Positions 28,192 to 36,340 of a stretch of DNA of 64,000 bases are shown piece after piece. Positions within the stretch are counted from its first letter, which is position 1, and each line of letters begins with the position of its first letter. Location of the stretch: contig NZ_QURN01000006.1 of assembly GCF_003403035.1 (NCBI RefSeq), positions 124,001-188,000 on the forward strand, in the 5' to 3' direction. A model generated the notes under the pieces. The model saw nothing but the letters and a program-made list of their open reading frames with translations, did not search any database and was not told where the DNA came from. Source of the DNA: Mesorhizobium denitrificans. Its GTDB lineage: Bacteria > Pseudomonadota > Alphaproteobacteria > Rhizobiales > Rhizobiaceae. Both the position numbers and the translations under genes were made by a program.

Positions 28192-29012
28192 GGCTTCTTT
28201 TTCTTGGTGATATGGTTGGCCGCACTGGCCGAGTTGCGGTTTGGGAAAAACTTCCCGGCCTGATTTCGGACTTCAAGTTGGATTTCGTTGTGGTCAATGG
28301 CGAGAACGCTGCGGGCGGTTTCGGCATAACGGAAGACATTTTCCAGAGCACGCTGGCGGCAGGTGCAGATGTCGTGACCACGGGCAACCATGTGTGGGAC
28401 CAGCGCGAGGCGCTTTCCTTCGCTGGCCGTCAGGATCGGTTTTTGCGACCTGCCAATTTTCCCGCCGGTACGCCCGGCAAAGGGTCTGGCGTCTATATTG
28501 CGCGCAATGGCGCGCGCGTTCTCGTGTCGAACATTATGGGCCGCGTGTTCATGCATCCCGAACTGGACGATCCATTTCAGGCGGCAGAGCGCGAACTGGA
28601 GGCGTGTCCGCTCGGCGAGCAGGCCGACGCCGTGCTGATCGATTTTCACGCCGAGGCAACCAGCGAAAAAATGTGCTTCGGGCATTTTGTCGATGGTCGC
28701 GTGAGCCTCGTCGTAGGTACGCATACGCATCAGCCAACAGCAGATCACCAAATCTTGAACGGTGGCACGGGCTATATTACCGACGCCGGAATGTGCGGCG
28801 ATTACGACTCCTCGCTTGGCATGGAAAAGGAGGAACCGCTTAACAGGTTCCTTTCAAAAGTGCCGAAAGGCCGGTTTGAAGCGGCTTCTGGCCCGGCAAC
28901 GCTTTGCGGCGTGGGCATCGACATATCCGACAGGACAGGACTTGCGGAACGCATTGCGCCGTTGCGCATGGGTCCGCGTCTGGAAGAAACAGTGCCTTCA
29001 TTCTGGGCATGA
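28188..29012 (+). CDS. ymdB: YmdB-family metallophosphoesterase
   Basis: 274 residues of the TIGR00282 family. Metal-binding motifs appear in order: FLGDMVGR, VVNGENAAGGFGI, TTGNHVWDQREA, DFHAEATSEK and VGTHTHQPTAD. In Bacillus YmdB hydrolyses 2',3'-cyclic nucleotides; the alphaproteobacterial role is unproven. It overlaps ygfA by 4 bp, a stable pairing. Confidence 0.88.
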   Translation: MRLLFLGDMVGRTGRVAVWEKLPGLISDFKLDFVVVNGENAAGGFGITEDIFQSTLAAGADVVTTGNHVWDQREALSFAGRQDRFLRPANFPAGTPGKGSGVYIARNGARVLVSNIMGRVFMHPELDDPFQAAERELEACPLGEQADAVLIDFHAEATSEKMCFGHFVDGRVSLVVGTHTHQPTADHQILNGGTGYITDAGMCGDYDSSLGMEKEEPLNRFLSKVPKGRFEAASGPATLCGVGIDISDRTGLAERIAPLRMGPRLEETVPSFWA

Positions 29013-29076
29013 CATTGACGGCGGGTTGGGTCGTTCCTAACTCTGCCGGAATTCAATTTTTAAAGAATGGGGACAC

Positions 29077-29823
29077 ATGGAGTTCTTACTGCCGTTTTTC
29101 GCCTGGACGTCTGATCCGACGGCCTGGGTTGCCTTGGTTACGCTCGTCGTGCTCGAAGTCGTCCTTGGCATCGACAATCTGATCTTCATCTCAATTCTCA
29201 CAAACAAGCTTCCTGAAGCGCAAAGAGTGCCCGCGCGGCGACTTGGTATCGGTGCGGCGCTGATCATGCGTCTCATTCTGCTGGCAACTATTTCGTTCAT
29301 CGTGCAATTGACCACGCCGGTGTTCAGCGCATTCGGACACGGCTTTTCGTGGCGTGACCTGATCCTGATTGCGGGCGGTCTGTTCCTCGTCTGGAAAGCG
29401 ACGAAGGAAATCCATCATACTGTCGACCCGACCGACCATAAGGATTCGATGATTGGGCAGACGCTGCAACTCAGCCTCGGCGCGGCAATATTCCAGATAT
29501 TGCTGCTCGATCTGGTGTTCTCGATCGACTCGATCATTACCGCTGTCGGCATGACCGATCACATTGCAATTATGTATATCGCGGTGATCGTCGCGGTTTC
29601 GGTGATGTTGGCGGCAGCGACGCCGCTGGCGAACTTCATCGAAAAGAACCCGACAATCGTCATGCTGGCGCTGGGCTTCCTGCTGATGATCGGCATGACA
29701 CTGATCGCCGATGGCATGGGCTACCATGTGCCCAAGGGCTACATCTACGCGGCGATGGGCTTCTCCGCTCTCGTCGAGGGGCTCAACATGCTGGCGCGCA
29801 AGCGGAAACGCTCCGCCGATTGA
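29077..29823 (+). CDS. TerC-family integral membrane protein
   Basis: 248 residues with seven or so helices and the paired acidic motifs of the family, [10 protein letters not shown] in the second helix region and [13 protein letters not shown] in the second half. TerC/Alx/MeeF proteins export manganese or act in metal loading of secreted proteins. The 64-bp leader is too short for a yybP-ykoY riboswitch. A strong bidirectional terminator follows. Confidence 0.85.
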   Translation: MEFLLPFFAWTSDPTAWVALVTLVVLEVVLGIDNLIFISILTNKLPEAQRVPARRLGIGAALIMRLILLATISFIVQLTTPVFSAFGHGFSWRDLILIAGGLFLVWKATKEIHHTVDPTDHKDSMIGQTLQLSLGAAIFQILLLDLVFSIDSIITAVGMTDHIAIMYIAVIVAVSVMLAAATPLANFIEKNPTIVMLALGFLLMIGMTLIADGMGYHVPKGYIYAAMGFSALVEGLNMLARKRKRSAD

Positions 29824-29829
29824 TTTGAT

Positions 29830-29856
29830 GAGGGCCGGCTTCGACCGGCCCTCTTT
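29830..29856. terminator. Bidirectional terminator between terC and an MBL-fold gene
   Basis: GAGGGCCGG (29830-29838) pairs with CCGGCCCTC (about 29845-29853), followed by TTT. It lies between convergent genes and could serve both, though the minus-strand T tract is weak. Confidence 0.72.
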
Positions 29857-30663
29857 CTATACGCCGGAAAGAATCACGATTGTCGGGCGGTCCGGCAGGG
29901 TCTTGAGCGACACCGACAGCGTATCTGTACTGCGAAAATCGACCGCGAAACCGTCGCCCATCAGTCTGGTAAACACCGACAGCGGCGTCGCGTGGCGGTG
30001 CATTGGCAGGATCATCGAAGAATAGAGCCGGGTGGTGATGTCGCTCATGGCCTGCACCGAAAGGGTCATGCCGCCATCGATTGGCACCATCACAATATCC
30101 AGCCGTCCTATAGCTCCGTAATGTGCATTATCAAGCCGGTGGTGCAGATGGCCGAGATGGCCGATGCAGAGCCCGGCAACCTCGAAAATGAAGATCGAAT
30201 TGCCGTCTTTTTCCATGGCTGCACCGTGGCGAATGTCGGTCGGCACATTGCGAATTGTCACATCGTCAACCGTTAGTGCGTGGTGCGCCGGACCGCCCGC
30301 AGGGTTCCATCCGCGAAGCACGTATTCGATGCCTTGGGGCGGGTGGTCGGTGTAATGCGTGCGGTGGGCCTTGTTCATGGTCACGACGCGCGGGTTGAAT
30401 TCGCTGCCATAGACGCCGCTGAAATCCGTCGCGATGCGCACGCCTGCGGGGGTTTCGATCAGATAGGTCGAATGTCCCGCATAAGTAATGGTGACGGCTT
30501 CATTCGCCGTAGCAACAGGCTGCCAGCCCGGCGTGAAGTTTGCATAGGTGATGCCGGGGACCGATTGCGCAATCGCCATGCATTTTGAAACGACGCGGTT
30601 TTCCTGCGCGATGGCAGGGCTGCCGACCAGTAGAAGACAGGCAAACAACAGCGGACGGATCAT
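29857..30663 (-). CDS. Exported metallo-beta-lactamase-fold protein
   Basis: 268 residues with a signal peptide (MIRPLLFACLLLVGSPAIAQ). The body resembles UlaG-like MBL proteins: AGHSTYLIETPAGVRIATDF near residue 60, then HRTHYTDHPPQG in place of the canonical HxHxDH, and IGHLGHLHH later. The metal site is therefore recognisable but altered (THYTDH). The substrate is unknown. The frame is open upstream to 30825; the signal peptide fixes the start at 30663. Confidence 0.75.
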   Translation of the reverse strand: MIRPLLFACLLLVGSPAIAQENRVVSKCMAIAQSVPGITYANFTPGWQPVATANEAVTITYAGHSTYLIETPAGVRIATDFSGVYGSEFNPRVVTMNKAHRTHYTDHPPQGIEYVLRGWNPAGGPAHHALTVDDVTIRNVPTDIRHGAAMEKDGNSIFIFEVAGLCIGHLGHLHHRLDNAHYGAIGRLDIVMVPIDGGMTLSVQAMSDITTRLYSSMILPMHRHATPLSVFTRLMGDGFAVDFRSTDTLSVSLKTLPDRPTIVILSGV

Positions 30664-30839
30664 ATGCGACTCCGTTTTGCGCCACCCTGCGCAGACTATT
30701 GCGATGTTGCGCGCCGAGGCGAAGTCAAATCTGCGCGAGCGATTTGGCTGGAAGTACGCACGCACCTGCTGGACGTTCGTCGGCAATTTATCTATAAGCC
30801 CGCGAAATCCGAATAGATTTGGCATCGACAGAGGGCGCC

Positions 30840-31589
30840 ATGGCCGGCCATTCCCAGTTTAAAAACATTATGCACCGCAAGGGCCGTCAGGACGCGGTCC
30901 GCTCGAAGATATTCTCCAAGCTGGCGCGCGAAATCACCGTCGCTGCGAAGCAGGGCCTGCCTGACCCGGCCATGAACCCGCGCCTGCGTCTGGCGATCCA
31001 GAACGCCAAGGCCGAGTCCATGCCGAAAGACAATATTGCCCGCGCGATCAACAAGGCGTCCGGTGGCGATTCGGAAAATTACGAAGAAGTGCGCTATGAG
31101 GGCTACGGCCCCGGTGGCGTTGCGGTTATTGTTGAGGCGCTGACCGACAATCGCAACCGCTCTGCATCGAATGTGCGCGCAGCCTTCACGAAGGCAGGCG
31201 GTGCGCTTGGCGAAACCGGTTCAGTTTCGTTCATGTGGGACCGTGCGGGAGAAATATATTATTCTGCCAAGGCTGGTGATGCCGACAAGGTTATGGAAGC
31301 GGCAATCGAGGCGGGCGCAGATGATGTGGAGACCGATGAGGAAGGTCACACCATTCTTTGCGGCTTTGAGGATGTAAACGAAGTTTCCAAGGCGCTGGAA
31401 GCCTCGCTTGGCGAAGCCGAAAGCGTGAAAGTCATCTGGAAGCCGCAGAACAATGTGCCTGTGGACGAAGAGCGCGCACAATCGCTGATGAAGCTGGTCG
31501 CCACGCTTGAAGACGATGACGACGTGCAGAACGTCTATGCCAATTTCGAGGTCGACGACGCAACGCTGGCGAAGCTGAGCGCTGCGTGA
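30840..31589 (+). CDS. yebC: YebC/PmpR-family translation/transcription factor
   Basis: 249 residues starting [18 protein letters not shown], the invariant YebC N-terminus, with the internal [17 protein letters not shown] and a C-terminal acidic domain. YebC proteins have been described as DNA-binding regulators and more recently as factors that relieve ribosome stalling on proline stretches. In many bacteria yebC precedes ruvC; here ruvCAB is 24 kb away. It overlaps the next gene by 4 bp. Confidence 0.93.
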   Translation: MAGHSQFKNIMHRKGRQDAVRSKIFSKLAREITVAAKQGLPDPAMNPRLRLAIQNAKAESMPKDNIARAINKASGGDSENYEEVRYEGYGPGGVAVIVEALTDNRNRSASNVRAAFTKAGGALGETGSVSFMWDRAGEIYYSAKAGDADKVMEAAIEAGADDVETDEEGHTILCGFEDVNEVSKALEASLGEAESVKVIWKPQNNVPVDEERAQSLMKLVATLEDDDDVQNVYANFEVDDATLAKLSAA

Positions 31590-31876
31590 GCGAACGCAAG
31601 CCGGTAATCCGCATTACCTACTGCACGCAGTGCCAATGGCTGCTGCGTGCGGGATGGATGGCGCAGGAACTGCTGTCCACTTTCAGCCTCGAACTGGGCG
31701 AGGTGGTGCTGGTACCGGGGACAGGCGGGATTTTCACCGTCACCTGCGATGACCACCTTATTTGGGAACGCAAGCGCGATGGCGGCTTTCCAGACGCCGC
31801 CAAACTCAAGCAGCTTGTGCGTGATGTGATCGATCCTGAGCGTGACCTCGGCCACTCAGATCGCAAAAAGTCCTGA
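31586..31876 (+). CDS. SelT/SelW/SelH (Rdx) family thioredoxin-like protein
   Basis: 96 residues from a GTG that overlaps the yebC stop by 4 bp. The CTQC redox motif follows the first strand ([17 protein letters not shown]), as in bacterial cysteine homologues of selenoprotein W. The rest ([32 protein letters not shown]) matches the family, including the [10 protein letters not shown] turn. A redox role is likely; the partner is unknown. Both positions are ordinary Cys codons, so it is not a selenoprotein. Confidence 0.82.
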   Translation: MSERKPVIRITYCTQCQWLLRAGWMAQELLSTFSLELGEVVLVPGTGGIFTVTCDDHLIWERKRDGGFPDAAKLKQLVRDVIDPERDLGHSDRKKS

Positions 31877-31880
31877 CCGG

Positions 31881-32354
31881 CTACATCAATGCTACGATAA
31901 ATGCCGCGAGCGCGCCGGTGCAGGCAACAAAGCGGACGGTGTTCCAGAATACCCAACGATCCAGATAGACGCTCCACAGCTTTGCGGCCTCGGCACTATC
32001 AGGCGCAGCAGCGGCGAGAGCGTCATTCATTGGAACGTTGATCGCGATTGTAACTGCGATATTGCCGAGCAGAAAAAGCGCGGCTCCGATGAGAACCCAA
32101 GCTGGTTTCGGGACGTTGGTGAAGAAAACCAGCGCGGCAAGCGCCAATGCGATCAATGCCGTTCCCATGAACACCGCGAAAAAAGCCGGGTTCTGGATGA
32201 CCACATTAATGTGGTTCATTCCGGCGATGCCTTGAGGAACGGGAAGCCGGGAAAGGCCGCTCATCACAGAATTGGAGAATGCGAAATAGAGGCCGGCCAT
32301 AAGGCCGCTGCCTAACGCCGCGATAAAAGTGAGTATCAGAACGAGCTGTGCCAT
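31881..32354 (-). CDS. DUF1772 membrane protein
   Basis: 157 residues with four hydrophobic helices and the family's early GLYFAFSNSVMSGL and middle MNHINVVIQNPAFF. DUF1772 includes the fungal anthrone oxygenase-like proteins; the bacterial role is unknown. It is convergent with the Rdx gene (4 bp apart) and is the last host gene before the integrated element. Confidence 0.75.
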   Translation of the reverse strand: MAQLVLILTFIAALGSGLMAGLYFAFSNSVMSGLSRLPVPQGIAGMNHINVVIQNPAFFAVFMGTALIALALAALVFFTNVPKPAWVLIGAALFLLGNIAVTIAINVPMNDALAAAAPDSAEAAKLWSVYLDRWVFWNTVRFVACTGALAAFIVALM

Positions 32355-32405
32355 TTGCTGTCTCCTTGCGGGGACTTAAGCACGGCATTGATGCGTCACA
32401 AACGC

Positions 32406-32425
32406 AAAAGGGGCCCGAAGGCCCC
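32406..32425 (-). terminator. Original rpmE terminator, now separated from rpmE
   Basis: On the minus strand GGGGCC (32425-32420) pairs with GGCCCC (32415-32410) around a four-base loop and continues into TTTT. It lies 23 bp beyond the rpmE-end duplicate at 32449, exactly where the rpmE terminator should be if the 9.9-kb element is removed. The nearest minus-strand gene upstream is now the element, so this is most simply the displaced rpmE terminator. Confidence 0.7.
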
Positions 32426-32448
32426 AGACTGCTGACATTTGCGACGGC

Positions 32449-32484
32449 TTAGATGCCGAGATTCGCGAACTTGTTCTTGAACTT
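32449..32484. repeat. Left attachment repeat (orphan copy of rpmE 3' end)
   Basis: 36 bp identical to 42398-42433. Sequence to its left is host (rpmE terminator, DUF1772); sequence to its right is element. Identity stops abruptly at 32485, so the core of strand exchange lies within these 36 bp. Confidence 0.88.
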
Positions 32485-32650
32485 GGCCTGTTCAAAAATA
32501 CCCGTTAGTTCTCAATCGGTTACATCGCCAAAGATTGAAGTAAATTCAATTACTTATGCAATCTGCATTGTCGCGTTTGTTCGGGATTGTTTTGCATGAT
32601 TTGGTTTGATACCCTGCACAATTGATGGGTAAAGTGCAGGGTTTGCGGAG
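32485..32650 (+). promoter_or_regulatory. Integrase leader with an inverted repeat
   Basis: This AT-rich stretch between the left repeat and the integrase contains a perfect 9-bp inverted repeat, ACCCTGCAC (32611-32619) and GTGCAGGGT (32634-32642), ending just before the GCGGAG ribosome site. It could form a hairpin that limits integrase translation, or be a binding site for the integrase or AlpA. Direct-repeat arm sites are not obvious by eye. Confidence 0.45.
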
Positions 32651-33796
32651 ATGAAGAGAGAATACCTAAACGACCGTCAGTTGAAACTGCGGACTGAACC
32701 GGGGCGCTACGCGGCGGCGCCAAATCTTTATCTAGTAGTGTCCAAGGGCAAAACCCGGACATGGGCGTTCATCTATACCTCGCCCGTAACCGGCAAGCGT
32801 CGAGAACTCGGATTAGGCTCGGCTGGTTTGGTGACGCTAGCAGAGGCCCGGGCAAAAGCTGACGAATTGCGCGGAGAGGTCAAAAAGAAACCCAAGAAGG
32901 GGGAAAAGAAATTCGATCCGCTCGAAGAGAAAAAGGAAGCGAAGCAGGAGGTGGAGGCAAGCACCCTCACGTTTGGCGCATACTTAGAAACTTGGATTTC
33001 TAAACAGCAGGAAGAATGGCGCGATAGCACGCTGCGAAACATTCGCGTTGCTCTTAGAAACGTTCCTCAATCCTTCAATGATTTGAAAGTTGCATCAATC
33101 ACTGATGCGGATGTCGTTGATGCTATCACCCCGATCTGGAAAAAGGCGGCCGGTCCAGTTGTTCAAAATATAATGGAACGCGTTCTCGATTTTGCGATAT
33201 TTCACAAGAAGCGAACTGGGGCGAATCCAGCAAGGTGGCGTAACCATTTAGATCAGAATTTCAAACGACCGAAGAAGCATGAGCACCACAACGCGATGCC
33301 GTACAAGGGCATTCCCGCGTGGTTTGCGACCATCGACTTCGATCCTCTAAAACTACTCGTGTTGACCGCCACACGATCCAACGAAGTGCGGTTGGCGCAA
33401 TGGTCTGAGTTCGATCTTGAGGCGAAGGTTTGGACGATCCCCGGCGAGCGGATGAAGAACGGCAATGAGTTCAGCGTGCCTCTTACTGATGCCGCAGTTG
33501 CGGTTGTTGAGCGGCAAACGCGAACCCGCTCACCATTCGTATTCAAGCGCGGCGGAATTGTCGCTTCGACACTCGTCCGCAAAATCGGCGTTCCCGGCAT
33601 CACGGCGCACGGGTTCCGATCTTCGTTCAGCGACTGGGCATTTGCCGAAACCGATCACTCGCAAGAGATCATCGAGATGAGTCTGGCGCATACTGTAGGC
33701 AATGCTACGACACGCGCTTACCGTCGCGGCAACGCTATCGAGAAAAGGCGAGCGCTCATGCAGGACTGGTCAGACTTTGTGACGTCAAAGGTATGA
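32651..33796 (+). CDS. int: P4-type tyrosine recombinase (integrase)
   Basis: 381 residues. The N-terminal DUF4102-like arm-binding domain (LNDRQLKLRTEPGRYAA) has a highly charged linker (about 78-102, many Lys and Glu), then a core-binding domain (about 105-205) and a catalytic domain. Catalytic residues: Arg242 in LTATRSNEVR, His320 and Arg323 in HGFRSSFSDWA, His347 in LAHTVGNATT, and nucleophile Tyr357 in RAYRRG. All are present, so it should be active. GGAG precedes the ATG. P4-type integrases usually use tRNA genes; this one lies next to an rpmE attachment site. A proline-free lysine-rich linker insertion is unusual. Confidence 0.92.
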   Translation: MKREYLNDRQLKLRTEPGRYAAAPNLYLVVSKGKTRTWAFIYTSPVTGKRRELGLGSAGLVTLAEARAKADELRGEVKKKPKKGEKKFDPLEEKKEAKQEVEASTLTFGAYLETWISKQQEEWRDSTLRNIRVALRNVPQSFNDLKVASITDADVVDAITPIWKKAAGPVVQNIMERVLDFAIFHKKRTGANPARWRNHLDQNFKRPKKHEHHNAMPYKGIPAWFATIDFDPLKLLVLTATRSNEVRLAQWSEFDLEAKVWTIPGERMKNGNEFSVPLTDAAVAVVERQTRTRSPFVFKRGGIVASTLVRKIGVPGITAHGFRSSFSDWAFAETDHSQEIIEMSLAHTVGNATTRAYRRGNAIEKRRALMQDWSDFVTSKV

Positions 33797-33965
33797 CGAA
33801 GAAACTCCACGGCTTGAGCGCGTAAAACGCAATCGGCACCCCGAATTGTTTTTGACAATTCCGACCGAACACGAATAATCGCGGAAAGGAACCCACAACA
33901 CAGAAGTACCCACACGCCACAAACGGGAGGATGCGTGTGTCGCTTCGCATGATTGTGGGTTACCC

Positions 33966-34157
33966 ATGACCGAACGATTGTTGACTGAAAAAGAAGTGAC
34001 CAAGATCATCGGCCTATCAAGGGTCGTGATTTGGGAAATGAGGAAGCGCGGAGATTTCCCGCAACCCCTCAAACTGACGCCGGGGCAAACCGGCGCAATC
34101 CGCTGGCGTCTTTCCGAGATCGAGAACTGGATTGAAACACGGGAGCGCGCAGCATGA
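33966..34157 (+). CDS. AlpA-family excisionase/transcriptional activator
   Basis: 63 residues of the AlpA/MerR-like winged-helix type: LLTEKEVTKIIGLSRVVIWEM, then RGDFPQPLKLTPGQ and IRWRLSEIENWIETRE. In P4 and related elements AlpA binds near the integrase to promote excision and int transcription. It overlaps the primase-polymerase start by 4 bp, so replication and excision proteins are made together. A 169-bp leader after int should hold its promoter. Confidence 0.85.
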   Translation: MTERLLTEKEVTKIIGLSRVVIWEMRKRGDFPQPLKLTPGQTGAIRWRLSEIENWIETRERAA

Positions 34158-35209
34158 GCGCTGTTCCGCCAGAGTTCCAACCTCGTCCCGATCTAACCGA
34201 TCTGCAAGAGGCGCTCGCATACTCAACGCTTCTCTACTCCGTGGTGGGGCCACAGGCAGAAGCATCCGGTCTGAATGATCCCGGCTGCTTCTATCTGTTC
34301 GGACTGCATCCGGTGACGGGGCAGACGAAGCACGAATGGTTCCATGCTCGGATGGGTCCGCTCGGCGCGAGACTGTTGGCGGAAACCGCTATCGCTTGGG
34401 CCGCACAGGGGTTCGACGTTTGGATGCTATCCGCGACCGTGCCCCGCAAATCGATGGGAAAGGCGCATGACCTGATTTGGGTTTTTGGACTGGTGATCGA
34501 CTTCGACGGATACGGGCGCGCACCGTTCCCTGAAAGCTTTGCCATTCAAACTTCGCTTCGTAACGGAGAGTTGCACGCCCACCTCCACTACATCACCGGC
34601 ATGTTGCCAGGACCAGCCCACGCAATCGGCGATGAGTTGCGGGCCGTTGCGAAGGCGGACAGCAAGACTGGATCGCCTTCGCAGAAATGGCGATTTCCCG
34701 GGACCGTGAATTACAAGAACCCGCCTCAGCGCGTCGTCGTACGGGAACACTACTTGCCCGATTGGAACATTCAAATTCGCGCTTATTCGCAAAAGGCGCT
34801 TGAGGACTTGCTGCCACAGGCGTCACAGGATGGCATCTCACGCAGATCAACGAACATTGATCGCCGGAAGCCTCTGCCGGAGGAAGGCAGGACGTTTGAC
34901 GAGATCGTTGCCAAAATGCCCCCTATTGTCTGGCGTTACACGGGCGACTGTTTGCCACAATTCAACAAACGGATGAATAGTGAGGGGACAGGGCCGAGCC
35001 GTCACTATCATCTTAACTGCGCTGCACAGTTCGCGTTTGATGTTGGCATCACACCGAACGAGTTCACGCGTTTTCTGATCGCAGACGCGCCTACTGGATA
35101 CGCCGCCAAGTTCCTCGACCGTGGCGGACCTTGGGAATTGTTTCTTGACGTGGAACGCAACTACCACAAGTGGCTTTCCAACCAGTCGAAGAAGCAGAAT
35201 GCAGCATGA
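34154..35209 (+). CDS. Archaeo-eukaryotic-type primase-polymerase (RepB-like)
   Basis: 351 residues. All three motifs of prim-pol enzymes are visible: the metal-binding pair in LVIDFDGYG (Asp116, Asp118), the histidine motif in GELHAHLHYI (His141/143/145) and the basic WRFPGTVNYKNP (Arg180, Lys188). Such enzymes make primers for plasmid and satellite replication, usually with a hexameric helicase, which this element also has. The C-terminal 130 residues contain helical sequence without a second catalytic domain. It is translationally coupled to alpA. Confidence 0.82.
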   Translation: MSAVPPEFQPRPDLTDLQEALAYSTLLYSVVGPQAEASGLNDPGCFYLFGLHPVTGQTKHEWFHARMGPLGARLLAETAIAWAAQGFDVWMLSATVPRKSMGKAHDLIWVFGLVIDFDGYGRAPFPESFAIQTSLRNGELHAHLHYITGMLPGPAHAIGDELRAVAKADSKTGSPSQKWRFPGTVNYKNPPQRVVVREHYLPDWNIQIRAYSQKALEDLLPQASQDGISRRSTNIDRRKPLPEEGRTFDEIVAKMPPIVWRYTGDCLPQFNKRMNSEGTGPSRHYHLNCAAQFAFDVGITPNEFTRFLIADAPTGYAAKFLDRGGPWELFLDVERNYHKWLSNQSKKQNAA

Positions 35210-35611
35210 AAACCACAATCGTTTGCGGGATGCGGGGCGTTCAACTTCGCACTCAAGTTCGCTCCATCTCGGGATTCCAAAGGGGTAGGGCGAGTTCTCT
35301 TCCTCACCCCCTCACGCGACCCAACGCACGCCCAGTTCCAACGTCATTTTCGCTGCAACGCTCGATCATACGGGCGCGACGGCGAATGGCATTGTTGGGC
35401 GAGTATTGGCGGGAACAGCAGGGACACAACGCACTCCATTTCGTGCGGCGTATCGGGGCGATTGTCACTCATATGGAGCCGGAGGCTGGTTCATTGGTTC
35501 CAATATCAGTCCCGGGTGAAATCTAAAGCGCATGAGGATGACGTTTTTCGATTGTATATCTCGATATATCTATGAGAACATTCGAGTAACGTTCAACAAG
35601 AGTAAGATTAG
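35210..35611 (+). other. Region with an uncertain reading frame, possibly a decayed gene
   Basis: A 106-codon frame starts with an ATG overlapping the primase stop (35206) and ends at 35526, but its composition is odd (many Arg and Pro). The frame continuing in phase after the primase TGA is also open to about 35576 and in its first half looks more protein-like (FNFALKFAPS, GVGRVLFLTPS). Two overlapping open frames suggest a frameshifted or decayed gene, or a primase C-terminal extension. AT-rich sequence fills 35530-35611. Neither frame is called as a gene with confidence. Confidence 0.3.
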
Positions 35612-35824
35612 ATGCCAGCATCAGCAAAACAAATGAAAGGTCTCCGTTTCGGAAAACTCACCGTTACTGAGCGAGCATTTGCTAACGGTCGAGGAGTTGT
35701 CCATTGGCACTGCCAATGTGACTGCGGAAAATCCTCAACTGTAGATGGAAATGCTTTACGCCGTGGGGTCACTCGATCATGCGGATGCTTGCGACACAGA
35801 TCGAAGAAGGGGGCCGCAGCATGA
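35612..35824 (+). CDS. Small cysteine-cluster phage-type protein
   Basis: 70 residues. Five cysteines lie in HCQCDCG (Cys34, 36, 38) and SCGCL (Cys57, 59), with an N-terminal GLRFGKLTVTER. This pattern occurs in short phage and HNH/AP2-associated proteins and probably makes a zinc-bound DNA-binding fold. No nuclease residues are seen. Its stop overlaps the next start by 4 bp. Confidence 0.6.
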   Translation: MPASAKQMKGLRFGKLTVTERAFANGRGVVHWHCQCDCGKSSTVDGNALRRGVTRSCGCLRHRSKKGAAA

Positions 35825-36192
35825 GCAGGGACAATTCCATGGTCGACATAGTCGACAATGAGGATGGAGTCGACTGGTCGCAGCAGGATTGGTCGAAGTA
35901 TGAATTTATCGTTCTGACCATTGGCGACAAGGGCCATCTCACCCGTGCTGATAGACGGTTGTCAGCGAGGGTGTGGAAGCGAATACCTCACAGCAAAACG
36001 GTCCTCTTGACGATCAGCGGGTATGACGATGACCCACGCGAGCTTTGGCAAATTCCAGAGGTATGCGCCTACGTCCACGCATGGGCGATGCTTGTGGAAG
36101 TAACGCCCGACGATTCCCGTTTGCATCGGGATTCACTTCAATTGCTCGCTCATTGCGTCAGCGCCCATGAACGCCGATCCAAGCTGCACTAG
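35821..36192 (+). CDS. Hypothetical protein of the element
   Basis: 123 residues starting MSRDNSMVDIVDNEDGVDWS, acidic at the N-terminus (pI likely low). The middle (FIVLTIGDKGHLTRADRRLSARVWKRIP) is mixed alpha/beta. I do not recognise the family. The ATGA overlap with the cysteine-cluster gene shows a common transcript. It lies between the primase and the ATPase, the place of accessory replication proteins in similar elements. Confidence 0.5.
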   Translation: MSRDNSMVDIVDNEDGVDWSQQDWSKYEFIVLTIGDKGHLTRADRRLSARVWKRIPHSKTVLLTISGYDDDPRELWQIPEVCAYVHAWAMLVEVTPDDSRLHRDSLQLLAHCVSAHERRSKLH

Positions 36193-36340
36193 CAAAAGAA
36201 ACGACCCGCAAAGAGCAGTGAACTCTTGCGGGCCAATAATTACGAGGGTGCTCTGAAATGCATCACAACGATAGGCCGACCGCCACATTGTGTCACCAGT
36301 CCATTTCAGCAGCCTCTAATCTTAAAAGAGGTGCTTAGAG

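Noticed and set aside
29013-29076. Manganese riboswitch (yybP-ykoY) before terC
   Set aside because: The gap of 64 bp is too short for the aptamer and no matching stems are seen.
31586-31876. Selenoprotein
   Set aside because: The SelW-like motif is CTQC with normal cysteine codons and no internal TGA.
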